Source: a bacterium | GTDB lineage: Bacteria; Cyanobacteriota; Vampirovibrionia; Obscuribacterales; Obscuribacteraceae | Assembly (NCBI GenBank): GCA_018062085.1 | Contig: JAGOSY010000020.1 | Coordinates: 39,191-103,190 of the forward strand | Reading direction: 5' to 3' | Length of the DNA stretch: 64,000 nucleotides | Shown: positions 1-7,483 of the stretch, one piece after another | Numbering within the stretch: the first letter of the stretch is position 1 | Layout: every line of letters starts with the position of its first letter | Notes under the pieces: generated by a model | The model's database searches: none | Seen by the model: the letters and a program-made list of their open reading frames with translations, nothing else | Told to the model about the DNA's origin: nothing | Translations under genes and position numbers: made by a program

Positions 1-495
1 GCCATTATTCCATGACAATATATTTCCGCCGTAGTCCCAATCAAAGCCTGACATTTTGAAGACTTTGCCATTCATTTTTTCTAGTTCAATCAATGTGGTG
101 CCAGTTGTAATTCTATTCGGCAAAATCCACAGACTGGGCTGGTCTTCAATGCGAATAACCTCGGGCAGATCACGCTTTTTGACGTTCTTCCAAATAAATG
201 TCACTCGTCGCTTTGGGTCGTTAGGAAAAATGACAGTGCCGTTGCTGGTTTCACCTTCCACTACGTGGACTGTCTGGCGTTTGACATTTTTTGCGCCGAA
301 ATAGGCAATCAGGTCTTTCTCTGATGTGGTTGCGCCTAATATCGGAGAGGTTTTGTTGGCTAGACTCATGACTAGATAAGGTTGTTGCTGCTCTGCTGCT
401 TGTGCCAGATTGGAACTCGTAGTGCACACTAATAGTGCACAGAGTGCCGAAGTAGAGACTATTAACCTTAGCGAAATTAGCGGCCTTAGCGACAT
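1..495 (-). CDS. Exported protein of unknown function, C-terminus outside the window
   Basis: An open frame of 165 codons runs off the left edge with no stop. It starts at ATG 495, preceded by GGAGAA six bases upstream. Residues 1-34 form a Sec signal peptide: basic start, a leucine/alanine core, and a likely cleavage after an AQA-like site. The mature part carries conserved-looking segments such as VIFPNDPKRRVTF and a late GFDWDYGG. These recall a widespread uncharacterised bacterial family that I know only by pattern and cannot name. The protein is probably periplasmic or lipid-associated. Its stop codon lies outside, so length is unknown. It follows the toxin-antitoxin pair on the same strand with a gap of 16 bases and may share its transcript. 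Confidence 0.8.
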   Translation of the reverse strand, partial: MSLRPLISLRLIVSTSALCALLVCTTSSNLAQAAEQQQPYLVMSLANKTSPILGATTSEKDLIAYFGAKNVKRQTVHVVEGETSNGTVIFPNDPKRRVTFIWKNVKKRDLPEVIRIEDQPSLWILPNRITTGTTLIELEKMNGKVFKMSGFDWDYGGNILSWNNG

Positions 496-511
496 TGATA
501 GTTCTCCATTG

Positions 512-883
512 TTAAACTCGAGTGTCGCCCAGGGCAGTGCGAATACCGTCTAGAATTCTGGACCGATATTTTATATGTATTGGTGCTCCAAGTGGACCTC
601 TTGCCAGGAGAGATTTATCGATGGTGGTCACTTGGTCGCATTTGGCGTATGAATCTCGTGGAAGCGCACCTTCTGAAGCTGGTATGTGAACATGCACCTC
701 TGGATGTGGTCGGAAACTTTGTGAGGATGTCGTTGGAACCACAATAACGTCATTTGCTCGTTTGTTTCGTCCGTTGGGTGAAACGATTATGGCAGTTCTG
801 AGCTGATGGTAGTCGTTTGGCTGATTTGGAATGTTCACAAACCAGATCTCGCCCTGCAGCGGCTCAGGGGTAGATTTTGTCAT
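512..883 (-). CDS. MazF/PemK-like endoribonuclease toxin
   Basis: This 123-residue protein fits the PemK/MazF family in length and pattern. It opens with QGEIWFVNIP, the first beta strand of the fold. RTAIIVSPNGRNKRANDVIVV follows, with the usual basic residues between strands, and then VTTIDKSLL near residue 85. Family members cleave mRNA at short sequences and are neutralised by a co-encoded antitoxin. The gene lies 42 bases downstream of a ribbon-helix-helix gene on the same strand, the normal antitoxin-first order. The cleavage sequence cannot be read from the protein. The family call is fairly secure; that it is an active toxin is inferred. Confidence 0.85.
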   Translation of the reverse strand: MTKSTPEPLQGEIWFVNIPNQPNDYHQLRTAIIVSPNGRNKRANDVIVVPTTSSQSFRPHPEVHVHIPASEGALPRDSYAKCDQVTTIDKSLLARGPLGAPIHIKYRSRILDGIRTALGDTRV

Positions 884-925
884 ACGATTTTACCTCGCGG
901 TTAGACCAAATGTGTTTAGCCGCGC

Positions 926-1210
926 CTAATCCTTCCATGTGTGCTTGGCTGCTTCTGTGGTTATGACTGACCATGACTCATTATCAACTTTAAGCATATT
1001 GGCGTTCTCGGCGTAGTATTTTTCATCGAATTGGTCTCTCATTTCCTGTTTCCAGAGATGTAACCCTTGTTCAAAGATATAGCTTCTCGACATTCCTGCA
1101 GTTTTCGTCTCTTCTACGAAGGCATCAACCAATTGCAGAAGCTCAGCGTCAACAGAGATAGTTACTTTTTCTTTTTTGGGGATTCCTGTTTTGTTTATCA
1201 TCGTTGACAT
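926..1210 (-). CDS. Ribbon-helix-helix antitoxin of the MazF-like toxin
   Basis: A 94-residue protein with KVTISVDAELLQLVDAFVEE at residues 15-34, the beta strand and first helix of an RHH DNA-binding fold, then GMSRSYIFEQGLHLW as the second helix. The C-terminal half is acidic and probably wraps the toxin. ATG 1210 is preceded by GGAGGA four bases upstream. The Shine-Dalgarno abuts a tetranucleotide run. Such antitoxins bind palindromes in their own promoter; a 12-bp inverted repeat lies 64 bases upstream (1274-1312). The toxin gene follows at once. Confidence 0.85.
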   Translation of the reverse strand: MSTMINKTGIPKKEKVTISVDAELLQLVDAFVEETKTAGMSRSYIFEQGLHLWKQEMRDQFDEKYYAENANMLKVDNESWSVITTEAAKHTWKD

Positions 1211-1220
1211 TGCGTCCTCC

Positions 1221-1238
1221 CTTTCTTTCTTTCTTTCT
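1221..1238. repeat. Tetranucleotide run next to the antitoxin ribosome-binding site
   Basis: Four and a half CTTT units on the plus strand (AAAG on the coding strand) lie directly upstream of the GGAGGA of the antitoxin gene. Slippage would change the 5' leader length, not the reading frame. Confidence 0.8.
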
Positions 1239-1273
1239 ACTTTTCGTCCTGCAGTTCTTTACTCAACTAAGTG

Positions 1274-1312
1274 AAAAGTCATACCATTAGTATGGCAGGC
1301 GGTATGACTTTT
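1274..1312. promoter_or_regulatory. Palindromic operator candidate of the toxin-antitoxin operon
   Basis: AAAAGTCATACC (1274-1285) and GGTATGACTTTT (1301-1312) are perfect 12-bp inverted arms. A third half-site, AGTATGGC, lies between them (1290-1297), so CATAC and GTATG also form an inner palindrome. On the minus strand a TTGGCA and a TACTAAT lie at promoter-like spacing across the repeat. The site is 64 bases from the antitoxin start, which fits autorepression by an RHH antitoxin. It could also serve the rightward glycosyltransferase gene at 1423. Confidence 0.6.
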
Positions 1313-1422
1313 GCCAATAGTTGGATACCCGGTCTACCTGGCTGCTGGGATTGATATTGGTCCAATGGTGCAAGATCTCTATACTAGACTTGAATCCCGA
1401 CCATAGGTCAAAGTTTTTATGA

Positions 1423-3006
1423 ATGCAGACCAAAGTAGCAAAAATGCCGTTAGACAATAGGGCAAAATATTCGCTAGTTAGCCTGGCTTTGGTTGTGATT
1501 TTGTTCGCGTTGGTTTTTGGGATTATCTGTGCCCATCCATTGATGATCGCCCCAGAAGTGGCTCTCAACCTTGAAGCCGCCAAGTTAATTGCCACGGGCA
1601 AAATTCCATATGTAGACTTCTTCTGTCTGTCTTCGCCGCTGATTTTATACGGCAGTCTTGTGCCATTGTTGTTTGCGCAAACTCTTGGCGTTCCACCTAG
1701 TTTGGTTGCCAATCTGCTTGCCTGGTCTCTTTCGCTTGTTTCTGTATTGTCGTGTGCGGCTATTTTGCTGCCGAGGTGGCACCACAGAGAGTGGCATTAC
1801 TTCCCGCTTTTTATAGTGGCCATAGCTCTGGCCAATTTCTTGATGCTGTTTCAGCTTGGTCAGCGGGAACATCTCGTCATGCTCGTTGCTGTTCCGTATT
1901 TTCTCATTAGGTGGCTGCGCTGGAATGGCCACAAGGTCTCTAGGAAAGAAGCAATTCTCTCTGGAGTCTTTGCTGGTTTTGGCTTCTGTTTATGGGATGC
2001 CTTTTTGCTTGTACCGGCCAGCCTAGATGGTTTTTGGCTGCTCTCTTTGCGCAAGATTCGACCTCTATTGGCGCTTGAAGTTCGTGCTGGCATTTGTGCT
2101 GCATCTATTTGTTTGCTTTCGGCTTTATTTCTGCCAGAAGCGGCAAGAAATAACTATCTTTCGCTGGTTTATCCAATGCTTTCTTTGGGCTACCAGTGCC
2201 ACGATTGGTCTATTTATGGCAGTGGAAGTGTGCCTGAGCGGCGTGATATTTTCTACGTTGCCATTGCCGCTATTTTGTTTGTACTGCCGTTCAGAAGACG
2301 CACCAGCTTGGCTGCACCGCTGGTTGTTATGTTCTTAGTAGGTTTTGGCCTGTACTTAAGTCAATTGAAAGGCTTGACCCAGAGCGCCATTCCCATGATT
2401 TTCGCTACTACTCTTTTGCTCTCAATCGACCTTGCTATAGTCGGAGTTATTGCTAGACGAATTCTACGAATTGGTGGCACTATATCCTTGATTGCCTACG
2501 CTGTGAGCGTTTTACTGCTCGCTGGAGCCTTCTTAAAGCAGCAAGAAAGTAAGATTGGTCGCGCAGCCGACTGCGCATCGTGGCTGGCAAAGTATTCTTG
2601 CGAAAACGATGAGGTCTTGTTTCTCACCGATAGTTTAGTGGCGGGATATCCGCTGATGTTGCAGATGAACCGCCAACCTAGTGGCTATTTATTGCAGTCT
2701 GATTGTTTGGTGGAGCTTGAGGCTTGCGAGCGCGAAAGCCTTCAACCAAAGACGTTTCAATCTTATGCCGAGAATCTATACTCTCGCCTTGAGCGTGACA
2801 TTGCCAGTCGGCGGGCGAAGATGATTTTTGTGCAGGACGTGACCATGGACGATTTGCTGAAAAAGCATAAAGTAGCCGAGACTCTGCACAAGTACTACGA
2901 GCTGAGAGGCCATGCTCGTCTGAAGGGTGCCAATGCAGAGCCCGTTGAGCATACTGGTTTTAACTACAACATTGGTGTCTTCTTACCCAGAGGGCAGCAC
3001 CAATGA
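1423..3006 (+). CDS. GT-C-like polytopic membrane protein, tandem copy 1
   Basis: A 527-residue protein with about ten hydrophobic segments and a soluble C-terminal tail from about residue 385. It is a tandem paralogue of the next gene: both carry a GQREHL then RWLRWNGH motif after the fourth or fifth membrane segment. The layout resembles GT-C glycosyltransferases of the PMT/ArnT type, which move sugars from lipid carriers. In the first loop this copy has IAPE where copy 2 has SPD, and CLSSP where copy 2 has DVNPP. It may therefore be catalytically altered or act as a partner. The start is uncertain: ATG 1423 and ATG 1447 both lack a strong Shine-Dalgarno. It overlaps the next gene by four bases (ATGA), indicating coupling. 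Confidence 0.8.
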   Translation: MQTKVAKMPLDNRAKYSLVSLALVVILFALVFGIICAHPLMIAPEVALNLEAAKLIATGKIPYVDFFCLSSPLILYGSLVPLLFAQTLGVPPSLVANLLAWSLSLVSVLSCAAILLPRWHHREWHYFPLFIVAIALANFLMLFQLGQREHLVMLVAVPYFLIRWLRWNGHKVSRKEAILSGVFAGFGFCLWDAFLLVPASLDGFWLLSLRKIRPLLALEVRAGICAASICLLSALFLPEAARNNYLSLVYPMLSLGYQCHDWSIYGSGSVPERRDIFYVAIAAILFVLPFRRRTSLAAPLVVMFLVGFGLYLSQLKGLTQSAIPMIFATTLLLSIDLAIVGVIARRILRIGGTISLIAYAVSVLLLAGAFLKQQESKIGRAADCASWLAKYSCENDEVLFLTDSLVAGYPLMLQMNRQPSGYLLQSDCLVELEACERESLQPKTFQSYAENLYSRLERDIASRRAKMIFVQDVTMDDLLKKHKVAETLHKYYELRGHARLKGANAEPVEHTGFNYNIGVFLPRGQHQ

Positions 3007-4658
3007 AAAAGCGGCCTTTATCTTTAGTGATGGACACTCCCACTAGAAACTCTATGTTCGTCCTCGGCGGCCTTCTGTTGCTGCTTGTCTTTGTGCGCTT
3101 GCTGACGTTTCCGCTGTTGTTTCCTCTGCAAATATCACCGGATCAATCTATGTTCGTTGCCATTGGTGAGCTGCTATTGCAAGGCAAGCGGCTCTATGTC
3201 GATGTGTTTGACGTTAACCCTCCTCTGGCTTTTTATGTCCATATGGTACCAGCCATGGTATCGAGGTTATTCATCATTCCAGCGCCACAGGCGTTTGGAT
3301 TTTCCATAATCGCATGTTGGCTTTATAGCGTGGGCTTTAGTCTGTGGCTGTTGTGGCGGCAATCCAGGCACAAAGAAGCTTTTCTCTTTGTGCCTCTGGT
3401 GGTGTCGTTCTCTTGTTTGACACTTTGGCTTTCGCAAATGGATGAGTTTGGTCAAAGGGAGCATCTATTCCTTTTGTTGTTCTTCCCTTTCTTTATAGTC
3501 AGGTGGCTTCGTTGGAATGGCCATGCCACTAGCCCTAAGGCAGCAATCATTGCTGGAAGTTTTGCAGCTATCGGCCTGTTTTTTAAACAATATTATCTTG
3601 GTGCTGCGGTAATACTTGAACTGCTCTGGTTTGTGGAAAAGCCGCGCTGGCGCAATCTCGTGGCTCCAGAAACGATTGCTTGTGCAGTTTTGGGTGTGTT
3701 GTATACATGCTGCATTTTGGCGATGCCGCAAGACATGAAAGATGGCTATTTCTCCTTTATGGTGCCGATCTTCGCTGCTGGCTACAGCGAGTATGGCACT
3801 TCGATAATGTTTCAGTTTGTGGGCTGGGCGCAGATGTGGAATGACCGCATTTATTTGCTGATCACCGCTTGTGCTCTTGGTATGGCGATGATGCGCTATT
3901 CCACTTTGATTATGCCGCTGTTAGCTTTTAGCTTGTTTGGTCTGGCTTCATATCTGCTGCAGGGGCAGCCTTGGCTCAATCACGCGCTGCCTTTTGTTGC
4001 TGGTTCGTACATGCTGGTGGGTGTTGAGGCGGCTATTGCTGCCTGCGTGCTGCGGCAGTATGCGCTGACTGTTTTTAGGGGCTCAGGCCGTAGGTTTGAT
4101 ATTGTTTGCATGGTCGCCCTTGTTATTTGGCAGGGGCAAATTGCATTGCAGGCAATTTCGGCGCAGATGCAGCGGGCTGCTGAGGCGGATAAGCTAGATT
4201 TAGCTTTGGTGGGCTACAAAGGTCAAGCATCTAGAGCGGATAGCGAAACGCTGTGTGCTGTCATTCTTCGCTATACGAAAATTGGTGACCCGGTTCTGTT
4301 TATCACGAGAAGCATCGCGCCGGGATATCCGCTGCTGTTGCAAACTAAGCGCGAGCCAGCATCGCGCTATCTGCATGGCATGTTATTGCCCACTTTGCTC
4401 TATGCCAGTGACAAGGCCGGTTCCGAATTGGTCAAAGCCAAGATGGACGGCTTTAGAACCAAGGTTTTGACGGATTACAAGGCAGATATTCGCCGCAATA
4501 AGCCCAAGTTGATAATGATTCAAAGCACCCGCATGTGGGACATACTGGAAGATTCTAAATTTATGCAAGACCCAATCTTTGAACAGTATCAGTTCGCTGG
4601 TGTTGTGGATGATCACCGTATTTATATTCGTCGTGATGTGGTTACTTCCCGCAGTTAA
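3003..4658 (+). CDS. GT-C-like membrane glycosyltransferase, tandem copy 2
   Basis: A 551-residue polytopic protein. An N-terminal membrane anchor is followed by an external loop with SPDQSMFVAIGELLLQG and DVFDVNPPL. The acidic residues sit where GT-C enzymes hold the catalytic aspartate of a DxD/DE-like motif. FGQREHL and RWLRWNGH are shared with the upstream copy, and FFKQYYLG follows. About ten membrane segments end near residue 385, then a soluble domain of about 160 residues. The acceptor is unknown; an envelope glycan or lipid is likely. AGAGGG lies about ten bases before the start, and the four-base overlap with copy 1 implies translational coupling. Confidence 0.82.
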   Translation: MKKRPLSLVMDTPTRNSMFVLGGLLLLLVFVRLLTFPLLFPLQISPDQSMFVAIGELLLQGKRLYVDVFDVNPPLAFYVHMVPAMVSRLFIIPAPQAFGFSIIACWLYSVGFSLWLLWRQSRHKEAFLFVPLVVSFSCLTLWLSQMDEFGQREHLFLLLFFPFFIVRWLRWNGHATSPKAAIIAGSFAAIGLFFKQYYLGAAVILELLWFVEKPRWRNLVAPETIACAVLGVLYTCCILAMPQDMKDGYFSFMVPIFAAGYSEYGTSIMFQFVGWAQMWNDRIYLLITACALGMAMMRYSTLIMPLLAFSLFGLASYLLQGQPWLNHALPFVAGSYMLVGVEAAIAACVLRQYALTVFRGSGRRFDIVCMVALVIWQGQIALQAISAQMQRAAEADKLDLALVGYKGQASRADSETLCAVILRYTKIGDPVLFITRSIAPGYPLLLQTKREPASRYLHGMLLPTLLYASDKAGSELVKAKMDGFRTKVLTDYKADIRRNKPKLIMIQSTRMWDILEDSKFMQDPIFEQYQFAGVVDDHRIYIRRDVVTSRS

Positions 4659-4823
4659 TTAACAGCTAGAGCGCCACAGGTGCTTGGTCCGGTCTTTTGC
4701 TGCAGAGAATTATTTGATGCCAAAAGAATGCCAAACTTGCGCCAAGAGCCTGCTGGTTCACACCCGTATATTGATGATGTTGCACTTGAGCAATTTTTCT
4801 TTTCTTACTAGCGGGTTTGAGAA

Positions 4824-5810
4824 ATGGCTGACATCAATGCCAGTGTTGCTGATAGAACAAAAGTAAGCGAACAGTTACCTGTCGTAGATTTTGGAGCTTG
4901 GGCGCAAGCAAGCACTGCCTACTCGAACAAGGGTCTAGCCGCCGTCGAGAATAGAGCTAAAGGGCTGCCAGCTGGCTTCAACCAAGATTTTCAGATTTCT
5001 GGTCTAGACCTTAGTGTTCCCGAGGGTGGAAAAGGCAAAGGAGTTTCCCATCTCGCCAAGGCTGATGCAAACGCCGTTGGTAAAACCGCTGGTAACAAAT
5101 TTGATGCTACAGCCGTTGCCACCGAGTTGCACCAAGCACTCAATCCCAAACTTCTCAGTCTGCAATTTGGAGCTGACAGCGACAAGGCTTTCAATACCCT
5201 CAAGAACGTCACCCCAGAGCAGTATAAGGCTGTGGACAAAGCCTATAGCGAGCTTGTTGGCCTAGCTGGCGGTAGTAGCTCCTTCGAGAAGGGCAGTTCA
5301 TTAGAGAAAAAAGCAGCTAGCGTTGATGCGCGTTTGGGTCAATTGATTGAGAGCAAAAAGCACAATGATGTTCCCGAAGAGCAAAGAGTAACCGGTGAGC
5401 AATTGCTCAAGGCTGGCATGATTGTTCACGGTGATTCTGACAAAACTCTGCCTTATGAAGGCGGAATGGGCTCTGTCAGCCGCAAAATGGATTGGCTGGT
5501 CGGTACCAACTTAGAAAAGTCAGCACCTTACATGCAAGCTGAAGTTTGGAAGAAGGCCAATCAGTGTGATGGACCAGTCGAAGTAAAAACTCAAGGCGAT
5601 GTCACTGAGCGCAACTACACTGGCTGTAAGGTTGGTGAGGTGAAAGAGTACATTGTTAAAGGCGGCGAGCATGGCTTGCATGACTACAAGAACGATGGTA
5701 GCCGCATGGTTCAGTGGATGTTAGGTAGAGCCGATCGTCGTCAGGCATCATCCACAGAGGGCGCAAAGTTTCTCACTAAGCACATCGTCTCTGACTTGAG
5801 CGGTAAGTAA
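4824..5810 (+). CDS. Annexin-like segment fused to the C-terminal half of a PHB-depolymerase/LpqC-type hydrolase
   Basis: A 328-residue protein without a signal peptide. Residues 116-145 read as GADSDKAFNTLKNVTPEQYK plus a helix, close to an annexin-like calcium repeat. Residues 199-214 (MIVHGDSDKTLPYEGG), the NQC and YTGC segments, and GGEHGLHDY correspond to the C-terminal half of LpqC/polyhydroxybutyrate-depolymerase esterases. That half carries the catalytic Asp and His. The family's N-terminal half with the GxSxG nucleophile is absent and is replaced by a low-complexity and annexin-like region. It may be a non-catalytic binding protein or use another nucleophile. Both homologies are by pattern and need a profile search. 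The start ATG 4824 has only a weak GAGAA upstream. Confidence 0.75.
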   Translation: MADINASVADRTKVSEQLPVVDFGAWAQASTAYSNKGLAAVENRAKGLPAGFNQDFQISGLDLSVPEGGKGKGVSHLAKADANAVGKTAGNKFDATAVATELHQALNPKLLSLQFGADSDKAFNTLKNVTPEQYKAVDKAYSELVGLAGGSSSFEKGSSLEKKAASVDARLGQLIESKKHNDVPEEQRVTGEQLLKAGMIVHGDSDKTLPYEGGMGSVSRKMDWLVGTNLEKSAPYMQAEVWKKANQCDGPVEVKTQGDVTERNYTGCKVGEVKEYIVKGGEHGLHDYKNDGSRMVQWMLGRADRRQASSTEGAKFLTKHIVSDLSGK

Positions 5811-5834
5811 AGCCTCCAGTTTCGCGCCAACAGT

Positions 5835-6509
5835 TTATTTTGGGATGTCCGGTGGGACATCCCAAAGGAAGTAGGCTCCATTGCGAGCCTTTGTGGCAGA
5901 AACTGGTTGAAAGCTCACGCGCCACGCAACTTTTTTGAGTAGACTAACACCAGGACAGAGCTGCACTTCTCGGAACAGCACGTAGCGTTTCTGTTGTAAG
6001 CATGGACCTCGATATTGATAGAGAGAGTAGAGTTCATCTATTTTTCTATAGAATACTCCTGTCTTTGGCGAGTCAGGTGTCTGGTCTGATAGCCAGCAGG
6101 GAGAGTTGGTGTTTAGATAGATTACTAGCTGTACTATTTGCAGCGCGATGATCGCTAGTCCAAGTTTCTGCTGGTAGCGTTTCCAGCGGTAAGCAAGAAC
6201 GATGAGGAGAAAAAACTGCTTAGTCCAGACGACGTAAACGAAGGGAGGGTCTGGTAAAAGCACCAGAAGCATTAGTGCTTGAATGTCTTGAACACTGCGT
6301 GGTTTGAATAGTCGGTAAATAACAAACAAGTACAGAAGGGCTGACAGACAAGATGAGATAGTTTCGATTAACTCGTTGTTGAATACTGGACGACCATGCT
6401 GTGCGGTGAATCCACTGGTCGAGAGATCAAGTACAATCAGAGCCAAAGCCCATTTCAATGGCTGAGCGTAGGTCGTTAAGAGTGGAGCAAGATTACTAGG
6501 TTTATTCAT
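5835..6509 (-). CDS. Small polytopic membrane protein, paralogue 1 of 3
   Basis: A 224-residue protein with about four to five hydrophobic segments in residues 15-135 and a soluble C-terminal domain of about 90 residues. It shares its frame of motifs with the genes ending at 9297 and 10023: PLKWALALIVLDL, a second segment ending in RLFKP plus VQDI, a SPKTG...YSLYQY stretch, and PGVSLLKKV near the end. No known family is recognised. The 26 bases before the ATG are nearly identical to those before paralogue 2 (CTGGTACTATCTG core), so the duplication included upstream DNA. The C-terminal codons lie in a strong hairpin. Function unknown; linkage to the toxin genes between the copies suggests a role with that locus. 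Confidence 0.75.
   Translation of the reverse strand: MNKPSNLAPLLTTYAQPLKWALALIVLDLSTSGFTAQHGRPVFNNELIETISSCLSALLYLFVIYRLFKPRSVQDIQALMLLVLLPDPPFVYVVWTKQFFLLIVLAYRWKRYQQKLGLAIIALQIVQLVIYLNTNSPCWLSDQTPDSPKTGVFYRKIDELYSLYQYRGPCLQQKRYVLFREVQLCPGVSLLKKVAWRVSFQPVSATKARNGAYFLWDVPPDIPK
5839..5866. terminator. Perfect 12-bp hairpin between convergent genes
   Basis: TTTGGGATGTCC and GGACATCCCAAA form a perfect stem around loop GGTG. It lies just after the stop of the rightward gene (5810) and inside the last codons of the leftward gene ending at 5835. No T-run follows on either strand, so bidirectional termination is only plausible. Confidence 0.45.
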
Positions 6510-6587
6510 CTATACTGGTACTATCTGTGGTGTTTCGACTAGAGATTTAGTTATTCCATTTGGGATACTAAACCGCATCGATCGTAC

Positions 6588-6932
6588 TCAACCCGTGGGT
6601 GATAACTCCTGAGGAATATAAGTCTCAATGAGCCACAAGAATTCAGGAAGCTTTTCATCCTTGTGAAGTTCAGCCCACTCATGAAATCTTTCCTCAAAGC
6701 TCACATTGAGCTTATCTAGCTCGTAACCATTCAAATTGCTTTGGCTCAAAGCCTCTGCAAGCCGACGAGAGCAAGCATAGGTATAAAAACCATCCAGCAG
6801 GTCATCATGAGGCCAGAACTGAAATTCAAAGTCTGGTTTGAAAATTCGCACTGGCCGCTCGGTAATGTCTCCATGCTCACACGCATTTCCTAAATCAACA
6901 GTCGCTTCAGGTCCCAAGGCAAAAAAACTCAT
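6588..6932 (-). CDS. Small acidic protein, possible immunity protein
   Basis: A 114-residue, acidic, soluble protein with no signal or membrane segment; it is rich in aromatic and acidic residues (FEFQFWPHDDLLDGFYTY). It is third in a leftward operon, 35 bases after a 171-residue gene that is itself coupled to a polymorphic-toxin-like gene. A Shine-Dalgarno (GAGGG, nine bases before ATG 6932) is present. Small acidic proteins after a toxin gene are usually immunity proteins. The sequence resembles the style of Imm families, but I cannot assign one, so the role is inferred from context. Confidence 0.7.
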   Translation of the reverse strand: MSFFALGPEATVDLGNACEHGDITERPVRIFKPDFEFQFWPHDDLLDGFYTYACSRRLAEALSQSNLNGYELDKLNVSFEERFHEWAELHKDEKLPEFLWLIETYIPQELSPTG

Positions 6933-6967
6933 TATCTATTACCCTCTGCCTATAATCCGCAACCATT

Positions 6968-7483
6968 TCAAGTTTGCTGACTAAAATCCATCATCAGCCC
7001 TGGCAAATCTCTTCTAATTCTCAAGTGATCCAAGATGGAGTCAACAACTAGTTCCAGTCCTACACTTGCTGGCAAACGCAGTTCTAGCGTTTTGTCATCT
7101 GACCATTTTCCATCAGTTGTTCGGCCCCAAGACTCGATTAAATACTGCGATGGATAACAATCTAGAGATATAAAAATAGATTTGCGTTCAAGATCATCCC
7201 ATGTATCAGCGTTTACATACTTCAACTCAATCGGATTTTTGAACCCAGGCATTCCATCTTCATTCTGAATCAACTCGTCTTCAGGTGGGTCAGCCACATT
7301 CGGATAACCGCGGTCTATAGATTTTTTTATCGCGGCAAGAAACTCATTCTTATTGTGATAATCGAACACCTGTACAGGCTCGGCTGCTATGGTAAATCGA
7401 CTCGGAGTTAGCACACTAGTAGGCAATACGGCCTTATCTGGAAGAATGACTAAACCCATAGAGCAATACGGTTTTTCTCTCAT
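6968..7483 (-). CDS. Soluble protein coupled to the toxin-like gene, immunity candidate
   Basis: A 171-residue soluble protein whose ATG overlaps the stop of the preceding 7480-9207 gene by four bases (ATGA), so the two are translationally coupled. It is acidic in its middle (DPPEDELIQNEDG) and ends in an amphipathic helix, VGLELVVDSILDHLRIRR. No family recognised. Its position directly behind a polymorphic-toxin-like protein makes it the first candidate for a cognate immunity protein. An alternative is that this protein is itself part of a three-component effector. Confidence 0.72.
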   Translation of the reverse strand: MREKPYCSMGLVILPDKAVLPTSVLTPSRFTIAAEPVQVFDYHNKNEFLAAIKKSIDRGYPNVADPPEDELIQNEDGMPGFKNPIELKYVNADTWDDLERKSIFISLDCYPSQYLIESWGRTTDGKWSDDKTLELRLPASVGLELVVDSILDHLRIRRDLPGLMMDFSQQT

